Part shown: positions 14,916 through 23,989 of the stretch, piece by piece | How the letters are laid out: each line of letters begins with the position of its first letter | How positions within the stretch are numbered: the stretch's first letter is position 1 | From: Streptomyces sp. SLBN-31 | Lineage (GTDB): Bacteria; Actinomycetota; Actinomycetes; Streptomycetales; Streptomycetaceae | NCBI RefSeq assembly: GCF_006715395.1 | Contig: NZ_VFNC01000003.1 | Span: 930,001-994,000 of the forward strand | Reading direction: 5' to 3' | DNA: 64,000 nt | The notes under the pieces: model-generated | What the model saw: only the letters and a program-made list of their open reading frames with translations | Databases searched by the model: none | What the model was told of the DNA's origin: nothing | Program-made: the position numbers and the translations under genes

Positions 14916-16382
14916 ATGCCCGACGTCAGGCTGGCCTCATCGCAGGGCAAGTGGATCCTGCTCACCACCGTCCTCGGCTCCAGCATGGCGATGCTGGACT
15001 CGACCGTCGTCAACGTCGCCCTGCCGCGCATCGGGCAGGACCTCGACGCGAACCTCGCCGCCCTGCAGTGGACCGTCAACGCGTACATGCTGACGCTGGC
15101 CGGGCTGATCCTGCTCGGCGGTTCGCTCGGCGACCACTACGGCCGCCGCAAGATCTTCGTGGTGGGCGTGGTGTGGTTCGCCGCCGCGTCCCTGCTGTGC
15201 GGGCTCGCCCCGACCGCCGGTGTGCTCATCGCGGCCAGGGCCCTGCAGGGCGTCGGCGGGGCACTGCTGACGCCCGGCTCGCTGGCCCTGATCCAGGCGT
15301 CCTTCCACCCCGACGACCGGGGGCGGGCGGTGGGCCTGTGGTCCGGCTTCGGCGGGATCGGCGCGGCGGTCGGTCCGTTCCTGGGCGGCTGGCTGGTGGA
15401 CGGTCCGGGCTGGCGCTGGGTGTTCCTGCTCAACGTCCCCCTCGCCCTGCTGTGCGCGCCGATCGCCGTGCGGCACGTCCCGGAGTCGAGGGACGGCCGT
15501 TCCCACGGGCGCTTCGACGTGCTGGGCGCGGTCCTCGGCGCGCTGGCGCTCGGCCTGCTGACGTACGCGCTGATCGAGGCCCGTCAGGGTTCCCTGGTGA
15601 TCGTCCTCACGGCGGTCGCCGGCCTCGCGGCGGGCGTGGCCTTCGTGTACGTCGAGAAGCACAGCCCGGATCCGATGATGCCGCTGGACATCTTCGCCTC
15701 CCGCCAGTTCACGGCGGTCAACCTGGTCACCCTGTGCGTGTACGCGGCCTTCGGCGGCTTCTTCTTCCTCACCGCGCTCCAGCTCCAGGTCGCCGTGGGC
15801 TGGTCCCCCCTCGCCGCCGGTACGGCGCTGCTGCCGACCACGGCCATGATGCTGCTGTTCTCGGCCCGCTCCGGCGCCCTCGCGGACCGTATCGGACCGC
15901 GCATCCCACTGACGGTGGGGCCGCTGCTGTGCGCGGCCGGGATGCTGCTGATGCTGCGGGTCGGCCCCGGCGCGTCCTACGTCGCCGACGTCCTGCCCGC
16001 CCTCCTCGTGCTGGGCACCGGCATGGTCACCCTGGTCGCCCCGCTGACCGCGACCGTCCTCGCCTCCGTCGACACCGCGCGGGCGGGCCTGGCCAGCGGC
16101 GTCAACAACGCGGCGGCCCGCGCGGCCGGCCTGATCGCGGTGGCCGCGCTGCCGCTGCTCGCCGGGATGGGCCCGGACGCGTACCTCTCCGCGGCCGCCT
16201 TCGACGACGCCTTCCACCGGGCGATGCTGCTGTGCGCGGGCGTCCTGGTCGTCGGATCGGCGGTCGCCTTCGCGACGGTACGGTCCCTGCCCCCGGACTG
16301 TCGCCGTCCGGAATGCCGCCACCACGGCTCGATCACCACGCCGCCGCTGGAGGGCCAGACGGCGGCCAAACGGATCGGCTAG
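14916..16382 (+). CDS. MFS multidrug-type exporter (DHA2, 14 TM)
   Basis: A 488-residue drug:H+ antiporter-like protein of the QacA/EmrB class. Motifs: LDSTVVNVALPRIGQDL in TM1, the loop GSLGDHYGRRKIF (motif A) at about 75, ARALQGVGGALLTPGSLALI (motif B), GPFLGGWLVDGPGWRWVFLLNVPL (motif C) and about 14 hydrophobic segments. It would export hydrophobic compounds or an own metabolite; the substrate is unknown and no regulator is adjacent. The ATG at 14916 fits the motif spacing; longer readings run back into the fba terminator. Gene DUF3151 follows 82 bp later, probably separately. Confidence 0.88.
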   Translation: MPDVRLASSQGKWILLTTVLGSSMAMLDSTVVNVALPRIGQDLDANLAALQWTVNAYMLTLAGLILLGGSLGDHYGRRKIFVVGVVWFAAASLLCGLAPTAGVLIAARALQGVGGALLTPGSLALIQASFHPDDRGRAVGLWSGFGGIGAAVGPFLGGWLVDGPGWRWVFLLNVPLALLCAPIAVRHVPESRDGRSHGRFDVLGAVLGALALGLLTYALIEARQGSLVIVLTAVAGLAAGVAFVYVEKHSPDPMMPLDIFASRQFTAVNLVTLCVYAAFGGFFFLTALQLQVAVGWSPLAAGTALLPTTAMMLLFSARSGALADRIGPRIPLTVGPLLCAAGMLLMLRVGPGASYVADVLPALLVLGTGMVTLVAPLTATVLASVDTARAGLASGVNNAAARAAGLIAVAALPLLAGMGPDAYLSAAAFDDAFHRAMLLCAGVLVVGSAVAFATVRSLPPDCRRPECRHHGSITTPPLEGQTAAKRIG

Positions 16383-16464
16383 GGCGGGGGCGCGGGTCGG
16401 GCTCGCATCGCCTGGGGCGGGGGTCTGGGGGCGGTCGGCCCCGGCAAGGGCGACACTGGTGCAC

Positions 16465-16878
16465 ATGTCGATTCACGAGAACCTTCTCGGGGGCCCGCCC
16501 CCGACCCACCTGCCCGACGACCCCGAGCCCCGCGAGCTCCTGGCGGGCGGCACCCCGCCCGCGGACGTCGCCGCCAAGTACCCCACCTCCTCGCTGGCCT
16601 GGGCCCAGCTGGCCGACGAGGCGTTCGAGCGGGGCAGCGTCGTGGAGTCGTACGCCTATGCCCGTACCGGCTACCACCGGGGCCTGGACGCCCTGCGCCG
16701 CAGCGGCTGGAAGGGCCACGGGCCGGTCCCGTGGGAGCACGAGCCGAACCGAGGCTTCCTGCGTGCTCTGCACGCCCTCGCCCGCGCCGCCGGAGCCATC
16801 GGCGAGCAGGAGGAGCACGAGCGCTGCACCCAGTTCCTGAAGGACTCCTCGCCGACGGCTGCCCAGACCCTGGGCTGA
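16465..16878 (+). CDS. DUF3151-family protein
   Basis: A 137-residue protein: short N-terminal segment HENLLGGPPPTHLPDDPEP, then alpha-helical repeats resembling TPR packing (YPTSSLAWAQLADEAFERG, VESYAYARTGYHRGLDALRRSGWKGHGPVPWEHEPNRGFLRALHALARAAGAIGE). This is the pattern I know from the actinobacterial DUF3151 family, function unknown. ATG 16465 is preferred; GTG 16459 is an in-frame alternative. CAAGGGCG lies upstream. A GC-rich hairpin follows before the kynurenine genes. Confidence 0.75.
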   Translation: MSIHENLLGGPPPTHLPDDPEPRELLAGGTPPADVAAKYPTSSLAWAQLADEAFERGSVVESYAYARTGYHRGLDALRRSGWKGHGPVPWEHEPNRGFLRALHALARAAGAIGEQEEHERCTQFLKDSSPTAAQTLG

Positions 16879-16890
16879 GCGTCGTCTCCG

Positions 16891-16921
16891 GGCCCGCCCG
16901 TCCGGTGTGACGAGGCGGGCC
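16891..16921 (+). terminator. Hairpin after DUF3151 gene
   Basis: GGCCCGCC (16891-16898) and GGCGGGCC (16914-16921) are perfect 8-bp arms around a 15-base loop. Confidence 0.5.
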
Positions 16922-17027
16922 TTGCGATGCCGGGGGTCATTGCAAAGAATGCGGGTGGGGACCGGGGCCCCCGTGTCGGTAACGGCAGGGGCGGACCGCT
17001 ACCCGGAGAACATCACAGGAGACAGCG

Positions 17028-17867
17028 ATGTCCCACGAGGCTCACGAGGCCCAAGAGCCCGAGACCCCGCATCTCGACTTCGCCGGCACGACGCCGTACG
17101 AGGACTACGTCAAGGCGGACGTGCTCACCCACCTCCAGCACACCCTCTCCGACGACCCCGGAGAGATGGTCTTCCTGGTCACGACCCAGGTCATGGAGCT
17201 GTGGTTCACCTGCATCGTCCACGAGTGGGAGACCGCGGCCGACGCGCTGCGCTCCGACGACGTGCCGACCGCGATCGCCGCGCTGAAGCGTTCGGTGCGG
17301 GAACTGGAGGCGCTGAACGCCTCCTGGAAGCCGCTGGGGCAGCTGACCCCGGCCCAGTTCAACTCGTACCGCTCCGCCCTCGGCGAGGGCTCCGGCTTCC
17401 AGTCGGCGATGTACCGGCGCATGGAGTTCCTGCTCGGCGACAAGTCCGCGTCCATGCTGGTCCCGCACCGCGGCGCGCCCCGCGTCCACGCCGAACTGGA
17501 GAAGGCACTCGCCGAGCCCAGCCTCTACGACGAGGTGCTGCGGCTGATGGCACGGCGCGGCTGCGCGATCCCGGCGTCCGTCCTGCGGCGCGACGTGTCC
17601 CTGCGCTACGAGGCCAACGACGCCGTCGAGGCCGCCTGGACCGCGGTCTACTCGGGCGACGAGAACGCCGAACTCGCCCGGCTCGGCGAGGCGTTGACCG
17701 ATGTCGCCGAGCTGGTGTGGCGCTGGCGCAACGACCATCTCGTCGCCACCCGCAGGGCCATGGGCGCCAAGGCCGGCACGGGCGGCTCCGCCGGCGTGGC
17801 CTGGCTGGAGAAGCGCGCGCGCAAGAACGTGTTCCCCGAGCTGTGGACGGCGCGTTCCCATGTCTGA
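17028..17867 (+). CDS. kynA: Tryptophan 2,3-dioxygenase
   Basis: The 279-residue heme enzyme opens the indole ring of L-tryptophan with O2 to give N-formylkynurenine, the first step of the kynurenine route. Diagnostic segments: LDFAGTTPYEDYVKADVLTHLQH, VFLVTTQVMELWFTCIVHEWE, PAQFNSYRSALGEGSGFQSAMYR, and WRWRNDHLVATRRAMGAKAGTGGSAG, where the His of NDHL is the expected heme ligand. The ATG at 17028 follows AGGAGACAGCG. Its stop overlaps the start of kynureninase by 8 bp, so the two are translationally coupled. Confidence 0.93.
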   Translation: MSHEAHEAQEPETPHLDFAGTTPYEDYVKADVLTHLQHTLSDDPGEMVFLVTTQVMELWFTCIVHEWETAADALRSDDVPTAIAALKRSVRELEALNASWKPLGQLTPAQFNSYRSALGEGSGFQSAMYRRMEFLLGDKSASMLVPHRGAPRVHAELEKALAEPSLYDEVLRLMARRGCAIPASVLRRDVSLRYEANDAVEAAWTAVYSGDENAELARLGEALTDVAELVWRWRNDHLVATRRAMGAKAGTGGSAGVAWLEKRARKNVFPELWTARSHV

Positions 17868-19047
17868 ACTGGCCTCACGCGCAAGTGAGTTGGATGCCGC
17901 CGACGGACTGGCCGGGCTGCGTGAGCGGTTCGTGCTGGACGACGTGGTCTACCTGGACGGCAACTCGCTCGGCGCCCTGCCGACGAACGTCCCCGGCCGG
18001 GTCGAGGACGTCGTACGACGGCAGTGGGGCGAGCTGCGCATCCGGTCCTGGGACGAGAGCGGCTGGTGGACGGCGCCGGAGCGGATCGGCGACCGGATAG
18101 CCCCGCTGGTCGGAGCGGCGGCCGGGCAGATCGTGGTGGGCGACTCCACGAGCGTCAACGTCTTCAAGGCGCTCGTCGCCGCCGTGCGGATGGCGGGCGA
18201 GGGGCGCGACGAGATCCTCGTCGACGCGACCACCTTCCCCACGGACGGCTACATCGCCGAGTCCGCGGCCCGGATGACCGGCAGCACGCTGCGCCCGGTG
18301 AACCCGGCCGAGGTGGGTTCGGCGCTGTCCGGCCGTACCGCCGCCGTCCTGCTCAACCACGTCGACTACCGCACCGGCCGGCTCTACGACCTGCCCTCGC
18401 TCACCGCCGCGGTCCACGCGGCGGGCGCGCTCGCGGTCTGGGACCTGTGCCACAGCGCGGGCGCGCTGCCGGTCGGCCTGGACGAGCACGGCGTCGACCT
18501 GGCCGTCGGCTGCACCTACAAGTACCTCAACGGCGGCCCGGGCTCCCCGGCGTACCTGTACGTCCGCCGTGATCTGCAGGACCGTTTCGACTCGCCGCTG
18601 CCCGGCTGGAACTCCCACGCGGAGCCCTTCGGGATGCGGCCCGGCTACGAACCGGCGTCGGGGGCCGTGCGCGGCCGGGTCGGTACGCCGGACATCCTGT
18701 CCATGCTGGCCCTGGAGGCGGCGCTGGAGGTCTGGGACGGGGTGCCGGTCGAGGCGGTGCGGGCCAAGTCCCTGGCGCTGACGGACTTCTTCCTGGAGTG
18801 CGTGGACACTTACACCCCGGCCGGCCGCGTGGAGTCCGTGACGCCGGCCGCCCACGCGGAGCGCGGCAGCCAGGTCGCGCTGCGCTGCGACGACGCGGGT
18901 GACGTGATGAAGCGGCTGATCGAGCGGGGAGTGGTCGGGGACTTCCGGCACCCCGACGTCCTGCGCTTCGGCTTCACGCCGTTGTACGTCGGGTTCGCGG
19001 ACGTCGAGCGGGCGGCCCGGGTGCTGGGGGAGACGGTCGCGGGGTAG
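17860..19047 (+). CDS. kynU: Kynureninase
   Basis: The 395-residue PLP enzyme cleaves kynurenine to anthranilate and alanine. It shows VYLDGNSLGALP near residue 27, DSTSVNVFKALVAAVRM, LNHVDYRTGRLYDLP, WDLCHSAGALPVGLDEHGVDLAVG, the PLP-lysine in CTYKYLNGGPGSPAYLYV (about 223) and FRHPDVLRFGFTPLYVGFADV near the C-terminus. The start ATGTCTGA overlaps the tryptophan dioxygenase stop. A hairpin ends the two-gene transcript; the probable formamidase is next on the same strand. Anthranilate formed here could feed tryptophan-derived antibiotics or be degraded, which the window does not show. Confidence 0.93.
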   Translation: MSELASRASELDAADGLAGLRERFVLDDVVYLDGNSLGALPTNVPGRVEDVVRRQWGELRIRSWDESGWWTAPERIGDRIAPLVGAAAGQIVVGDSTSVNVFKALVAAVRMAGEGRDEILVDATTFPTDGYIAESAARMTGSTLRPVNPAEVGSALSGRTAAVLLNHVDYRTGRLYDLPSLTAAVHAAGALAVWDLCHSAGALPVGLDEHGVDLAVGCTYKYLNGGPGSPAYLYVRRDLQDRFDSPLPGWNSHAEPFGMRPGYEPASGAVRGRVGTPDILSMLALEAALEVWDGVPVEAVRAKSLALTDFFLECVDTYTPAGRVESVTPAAHAERGSQVALRCDDAGDVMKRLIERGVVGDFRHPDVLRFGFTPLYVGFADVERAARVLGETVAG

Positions 19048-19070
19048 CTTGCGGCGCTTTCGGGGGATGT

Positions 19071-19101
19071 GGGCCGGGGGGTGCGTGACGCCGCCCGGCC
19101 C
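19071..19101 (+). terminator. Terminator after kynureninase
   Basis: GGGCCGGG (19071-19078) and CCCGGCCC (19094-19101), perfect 8-bp arms, 24 bp after the stop. The rest of the gap to 19260 holds an ACGTG/CACGT inverted repeat (19147-19162) and a possible -10 GATACC near 19172. Confidence 0.6.
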
Positions 19102-19260
19102 CCGTGCGTCTGTCGAACCGTTTTCCCCTCACCCAGCGTGACATCCACGTGTCCGCGCACGTCACCGGCCTGATACCGTCCCCGCCAACGGCCGCATTCC
19201 CATCTGGGACGCTTTCCCGCCCGGTCCGTCAAAACAGTTACGCCGCTGAGAGGTTGGAGC

Positions 19261-20160
19261 ATGCCGGACGACGCCGCAGCAGCCCGGGCCGCCGCCGAGG
19301 AGGAGTCGGCCTTCTCGCACCCGGCGGTCGACCCCGACTCCACCGCCGCCTACGGCGACCACCCCGACCAGGTGATCGACTTCTACGCCCCGCGCGGCGA
19401 GACGGTCCCCGGCGCCGGGCTCGTCCCGCTGGTCGTCGTCCTGCACGGCGGTGCCTGGCGGGCACCGTACGACCGGAAGCACATCTCGCCGTTCGCGGAC
19501 TTCCTGGCGCGGCGCGGGTTCGCCGTGGCCAGCGTGGAGTACCGGCGGGGTGCGGTGCTTCCGGGGCAGGGCGGCGAGGGCGCCGCGGGCGGTCCCGTCG
19601 CGGGCCGCTGGCCGGACACCTTCGACGACGTGGCCGCGGCGCTGGACGCGCTGCCCGCGCTCGCCCGCCAGGCTCTTCCGCAGGCCGACCCGCGGCGCAT
19701 GGTGGTCACCGGGCACTCGGCGGGCGGCCACCTCGCCCTGTGGGCGGCGGCCCGGCATGTCCTGCCGGTCGACGCGCCCTGGCGCACCGGCGGCCCCCCA
19801 CCCCTGCGCGGTGTGGTCGCGCTCGCCCCGATCGCCGACTTCGAGGTCTCCGACAAGCTGGAGGTCTGCGGTGGGGCGGTACGGCAACTCCTGGGCGGCG
19901 ACGAGAAGTTCGCCGAGCGCCGGCCTTACGCCGACCCGGCGCTGCTGCTGCCCACCGGCATCGCGACCGCCCTCGTCCAGGGCCGTACGGACATCACCGT
20001 CCCGCACGCGGTCGCCGAGTCCTACGCCGACGCGGCGGCGAAGTCCGGCGAGATGGTGGGCCTCACCCTCCTGGAGGACGTCGGCCACTTCCCCCTGATC
20101 GACCCCGCGGCGGACGCCTGCGCGGTGGTGGCGGAGGAGATCGCCCAACTGGCCTGGTGA
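19261..20160 (+). CDS. Alpha/beta hydrolase, probable kynurenine formamidase
   Basis: A 299-residue cytosolic hydrolase with the oxyanion motif VVVLHGGAWRAPYDRKH (HGGxW, as in kynurenine formamidases of the esterase type), nucleophile elbow VVTGHSAGGHLALWA (Ser near residue 160), Asp in QGRTDITVPHAVAESY and the His in LLEDVGHFPLIDP. Position after tryptophan dioxygenase and kynureninase supports hydrolysis of N-formylkynurenine to kynurenine plus formate, completing the route to anthranilate. Sequence alone would only say esterase/lipase. It has its own upstream region of 159 bp beyond the kynureninase terminator, with GAGAGGTTGGAGC before the ATG. Confidence 0.8.
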   Translation: MPDDAAAARAAAEEESAFSHPAVDPDSTAAYGDHPDQVIDFYAPRGETVPGAGLVPLVVVLHGGAWRAPYDRKHISPFADFLARRGFAVASVEYRRGAVLPGQGGEGAAGGPVAGRWPDTFDDVAAALDALPALARQALPQADPRRMVVTGHSAGGHLALWAAARHVLPVDAPWRTGGPPPLRGVVALAPIADFEVSDKLEVCGGAVRQLLGGDEKFAERRPYADPALLLPTGIATALVQGRTDITVPHAVAESYADAAAKSGEMVGLTLLEDVGHFPLIDPAADACAVVAEEIAQLAW

Positions 20161-20333
20161 CACGCCCTGAACAGGCCTTTCGCCCGGTTCTCGGGGTTGC
20201 CCTCACATACCCGTAATACCTGAGAGCTACGCCGCACATGGGCTCTTCAGCGTGACGCGGACGACGCCGTCGTCTCCGTAACTTCCCCTCCAGACAAGCC
20301 CGATGACCGGGCCGTGGGGAAGGGAGACACGTC

Positions 20334-21404
20334 ATGGGGCGGGAGACGGGGGCCGGGGCGACGGTGTCCGCACCAAGGGTGCGGACACCCGGGGCGGGAC
20401 GGCCGAGCGAGAACGACGCCCCTCGGTCCCCACGCCGCCGCAGGCACCGCCGACGCCGTACCGCGCTGGCCGTCCTCGTCGCCGCCGCCGTGGTCCTTCC
20501 CCTCACCGGTGCCACCAGGCCGGACATCCCCGCCCCGCCCCCCGCCTCCCTGGCGCCGCTCACGCCCTCCACCCTCGACGCGGCGTACGCGGCCAACCGT
20601 GCCGACGCCGCGGAGGCGTCCCGGATGGCCGCCGCCCACGGCGACTCCACGCGTGCCGCCGCCGACCACGCCATGGCCGGCCCCTCCCGCCGGCTCCTCG
20701 CCTTCGACGGCAGGGGCGAGGGCCGGGCCACGGAGGTGTTCGGCGACCTCGCGCACGCCTCGCGGGTGGCCGTGCTGGTCCCGGGCTCCGACACCTCCCT
20801 CGACACCTGGGCCCGCTTCCGCGCCACCGCCGTCGCCCTCCGCCAACGCCTGCACCGGGAGGCCCCGCAGGGCATCGGCACGGCCGTCGTGGCCTGGCTC
20901 GGCTACACGACCCCCGCCACGGTCAGCACGACCGTCCTCACCACGGCCCGCGCCGACCGGGCCGCCCCGCGCCTGCGCGACTTCCTCGCCGAACTGCACA
21001 CCGTGACCCGCCCGGACGCGAGCGTCTCCCTGCTCTGCCACTCCTACGGCACGGTCGTCTGCGGCCGCTCGGCCGCCCGGCTCTCCGGCCTCGGCGTGAG
21101 CGACATCGTCCTCCTCGGCAGCCCCGGCACCGGCGCCGACACGGCCGCGGACCTGCACACGGGCGCCCGAGTCTGGGCGGCCCGCGGCGGCGACGACTGG
21201 ATCGCCGAGGTCCCGCACGTGCGCACCGACTTCTTCGGCACGACCGTCGGCTTCGGCACCGATCCCGTCTCCCCGGCCTTCGGCGCCCGCGTCTTCGCGG
21301 CGGGCGGCGGCGGCCACAGCGACTACTTCCGGCCGGGCTCGGTGTCCCTGGCCAACCTCGCCCGGATCGTCCTCGGCGAGACGGGGGAGGTGTCCCATGC
21401 GTGA
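20334..21404 (+). CDS. Secreted or membrane-anchored alpha/beta hydrolase (DUF1023 type)
   Basis: A 356-residue protein. The N-terminus has a strongly basic run (about residues 32-42, RSPRRRRHRRRR) followed by TALAVLVAAAVVLPLTGA, a signal peptide or membrane anchor (possibly Tat-like but without a clean RRxFLK). The rest is an alpha/beta hydrolase of the DUF1023 group: VAVLVPGSDTSLDTWARF, WLGYTTPATVS, SLLCHSYGTVVCG (nucleophile Ser) and GGGGHSDYFRPGSVSLANLARIV with the catalytic His. The function is unknown. The ATG follows GAAGGGAGACACGTC. The next gene starts inside its stop region (ATGCGTGA, 8-bp overlap). Confidence 0.78.
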   Translation: MGRETGAGATVSAPRVRTPGAGRPSENDAPRSPRRRRHRRRRTALAVLVAAAVVLPLTGATRPDIPAPPPASLAPLTPSTLDAAYAANRADAAEASRMAAAHGDSTRAAADHAMAGPSRRLLAFDGRGEGRATEVFGDLAHASRVAVLVPGSDTSLDTWARFRATAVALRQRLHREAPQGIGTAVVAWLGYTTPATVSTTVLTTARADRAAPRLRDFLAELHTVTRPDASVSLLCHSYGTVVCGRSAARLSGLGVSDIVLLGSPGTGADTAADLHTGARVWAARGGDDWIAEVPHVRTDFFGTTVGFGTDPVSPAFGARVFAAGGGGHSDYFRPGSVSLANLARIVLGETGEVSHA

Positions 21405-22611
21405 GCCGACCCCGCACGGCACCTGGGAAGGCATACGGCGCGCCGCACACCGTGCCGACGCCGCCACCCCCGCCGACCGGGACCGGGCCGTGGACGCCCT
21501 GCGCGCCTTCGCGATCCTCGGCGTGGTCCTGGGCCACTGGCTGGTCACCGCCCTGGTGGCGGACGGCGGAAACCTGCACACCGCCAGCCCGCTGCGGCAC
21601 ATGCCCGGGCTGGCCCCGATCTCCTGGGCCTTCCAGACCCTCGCCGTGTTCTTCCTGGTCGGCGGCCATGTGGCGACCCGCGGCTACACCGCGGCCCGTT
21701 CCAGGGGCGTGCCGTACCGGACCTGGCTGGTGACCCGGCTGTCCCGCCTGTTCAAACCGGTCGCCGCCGTCCTGGCCCTGTGGACGGTCGTCACCGTCGC
21801 CCTTCTCTCCTCCGGCACCGACTACTCCACGGTCCGCACCCTCGTGAAGCTGGCCCTCTCCCCGCTCTGGTTCCTCGTCGTCTTCGCCGCGCTGACGGCG
21901 GCGACCCCGCTCGTCGCCCGGCTCAACCCCCTGTGGCCGCTGGCCGTCGTCCTCCATGTGGACCTTCTCCGCTTCGGCCTCGGCGCCCCGCAGAGCCTTG
22001 GCTGGGTGAACCTGGCGGCCGGCTGGCTGGTGCCGTACACCCTGGGCGCGGCCTGGGCCCGTGGTGAGCTGGAGCGTCCCCGCGCCGGCTGGGTGCTGCT
22101 CCTCGGCGGGGCGGCGGCGACGGCCGGGCTGGTGCTGTGGGCGGGCTACCCGGCCTCGATGGTCGGCGTCCCCGGCGGGTCCGTGTCCAACCTCGACCCG
22201 CCCACGCTGGCCGCCGTCACCTTCGGCCTGACCCAGTGCGGCCTGGCCCTGCTCCTGCGCGACCGGCTGCGCCGTACGATGCGCCGACCCCTGGCGTGGG
22301 CGGCGGTCGCCCTCGTGAACCTCTCCGCCATGACGATCTTCCTCTGGCACCAGACGGCCATGATGGCGACCACCGCCACCGGCCTCCTCGCGGGCCGCCT
22401 GCCCGGCCTGCACACGCGCCCCGACGACCTCGTCTGGGTGGCATACCGCCTGACCTGGCTGCCGGTCTTCGCCGTGGCCCTGACGGTCTGCTGGACGGCG
22501 TTCCGCAGCTACGAACACGGCCGTCCGGCCGAGGGTGGCCGCTCGCGGGTGGTCCGGACCGGGCACGGACCGGCCGACCGGACGAGGACGGCGGGGCCGC
22601 GCCGTGTCTAG
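21397..22611 (+). CDS. Acyltransferase-3-family membrane protein
   Basis: A 404-residue integral membrane protein with about 10 hydrophobic segments. The N-terminal DRAVDALRAFAILGVVLGHWLV matches the R-A-x-A-I-x-x-V-x-x-H pattern of acyltransferase 3 proteins, with the catalytic His at about residue 48; WAFQTLAVFFLVGGHVATRGY and YRTWLVTRLSRLFKP follow as expected. Late in the protein, SAMTIFLWHQTAMM is the usual second His segment. Such proteins acylate extracellular sugars, lipids or peptides. It is coupled to the upstream DUF1023 hydrolase by an 8-bp overlap and is immediately followed by a sensor kinase; the three may be one transcript. Confidence 0.8.
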   Translation: MREPTPHGTWEGIRRAAHRADAATPADRDRAVDALRAFAILGVVLGHWLVTALVADGGNLHTASPLRHMPGLAPISWAFQTLAVFFLVGGHVATRGYTAARSRGVPYRTWLVTRLSRLFKPVAAVLALWTVVTVALLSSGTDYSTVRTLVKLALSPLWFLVVFAALTAATPLVARLNPLWPLAVVLHVDLLRFGLGAPQSLGWVNLAAGWLVPYTLGAAWARGELERPRAGWVLLLGGAAATAGLVLWAGYPASMVGVPGGSVSNLDPPTLAAVTFGLTQCGLALLLRDRLRRTMRRPLAWAAVALVNLSAMTIFLWHQTAMMATTATGLLAGRLPGLHTRPDDLVWVAYRLTWLPVFAVALTVCWTAFRSYEHGRPAEGGRSRVVRTGHGPADRTRTAGPRRV

Positions 22612-22621
22612 GGTGGTCCGC

Positions 22622-23989
22622 GTGACGGGGACGGGGCCGGGCATCCGGCGGGTGCTGGGCGAGCGGGTGCCGCGCCGGCTGCGGGCGCTGCGTGAGGACC
22701 TGTGGACCCTGCGGGCCGACCCGCTGCCGCGCTTCTCGCGGTTGCGTCGGGTGCCGCACGCGGTGCTGTGCCTGGCCGCGTTCGGCGTCGCGCTCGGCGG
22801 AGTGGCACAGCTTCGGGACAACGGACACCTGGGCAACGGGACCGCCTTCCCGCTCGCGGTCGCGCAGGGCGGCGCGGTGGTCCTCGCCCTCAGGCGGCCG
22901 ATCCCGGCGTGGTGGCTGTCCACGGGCGCCACCCTCATCGGCGCCGTCCTGCTGCACGGCCGGCTGAGCACGCCGCCGGCGATGCCGTTCACCTGGCCCT
23001 GGACCACGGCCGGGATCGTCGCGCAGTCGCTCGTGATGCTGCTGCTCGCCCTGCGCGTGCCCACCCGTGTCTCCGCCGAGGCGCTGGCTGTGACCGCCCT
23101 GGCCACCTATGTCCTCGAGGGCGTGTGGGGTGCCCCGCACTACCAGGAGACCGGGGTCGTCGCCGTCGCCCTGTCGGCGATCGTGTGGGCGCTCGGCAGC
23201 GCGCTGCGCGGCCGTCGCGAGGCCCGGGCGGAGCTCGGCCGGCAGGCCACGCTGGCCGCGGAGGAGCGCGCGCGGCGCACGCTTCTGGAGGAGCGCAGCC
23301 GTATCGCGCGCGAGCTGCACGACGTGGTCGCCCATCACATGTCCGTCATCTCCATCCAGGCCCAGGTCGCCCCGCATCTCGTGCAGGATCCGCCCGCGGA
23401 GCTGCGAGAGAACCTGGAGGGCATCCGGCACAACGCGCTGGAGGCGCTGACCGAGCTGCGCCGGGTGCTGGGCGTGCTGCGCTCGGAGGACGGCGACACC
23501 GACGCCCTCGACCGGGCCGGCACCGACCCGCACAGCCCCCAGCCCACCCTGGACCGGCTCGACGCGCTGGTCGAGAACACCCGGGCGGCCGGGCTGAGCG
23601 TGACCACGCGGATCGTCGGCGAGCGGCGGCCGCTGCCGTCCGGCGTGGAGCTGTCGGCGTACCGGATCGTGCAGGAGGCGCTGAGCAACGTACTGCGTCA
23701 CGCCCCCGGCGCGACGGCGAGCGTCGAGATCGCCTACGTGCCCTACGGCCTGCGGGTGGAGGTCCTCAACTCGGCCTCGAGCAGCCCCGTCTCCGAGTCG
23801 CCGGGCGCCGGGCACGGTCTGCTCGGCATGCGGGAGCGGGCCGCGATGCTGGGCGGTCACCTCCTGGCCGGCGTCCGGCCGGGCGGCGGCTACCAGATCT
23901 CCGTGTTCCTCCCGGTCACCCCGCACGCCGAGGCCGCGGGACCCGTCGCCGCCGAAGACACCTCCGACGTGAAGGACCCCACCGCATGA
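22622..23989 (+). CDS. Sensor histidine kinase (NarL/DesK type), pair 1
   Basis: A 455-residue membrane kinase. After a basic N-terminus there are 4-5 hydrophobic segments (about residues 45-195). A coiled linker leads to the HisKA_3 box RRTLLEERSRIARELHDVVAHHMSVISIQAQ with the phosphorylated His in ELHDVV. The ATPase domain has SAYRIVQEALSNVLRHAPGA (N box) and GHGLLGMRERAAMLGG (G box). I chose GTG 22622, preceded by AGGGTGG at 5 bases; GTG 22604, overlapping the upstream stop, is the alternative. Its gene overlaps the response-regulator start by 4 bp (ATGA). No ligand-binding domain is visible outside the membrane segments, so it may sense the membrane itself. Confidence 0.87.
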   Translation: MTGTGPGIRRVLGERVPRRLRALREDLWTLRADPLPRFSRLRRVPHAVLCLAAFGVALGGVAQLRDNGHLGNGTAFPLAVAQGGAVVLALRRPIPAWWLSTGATLIGAVLLHGRLSTPPAMPFTWPWTTAGIVAQSLVMLLLALRVPTRVSAEALAVTALATYVLEGVWGAPHYQETGVVAVALSAIVWALGSALRGRREARAELGRQATLAAEERARRTLLEERSRIARELHDVVAHHMSVISIQAQVAPHLVQDPPAELRENLEGIRHNALEALTELRRVLGVLRSEDGDTDALDRAGTDPHSPQPTLDRLDALVENTRAAGLSVTTRIVGERRPLPSGVELSAYRIVQEALSNVLRHAPGATASVEIAYVPYGLRVEVLNSASSSPVSESPGAGHGLLGMRERAAMLGGHLLAGVRPGGGYQISVFLPVTPHAEAAGPVAAEDTSDVKDPTA

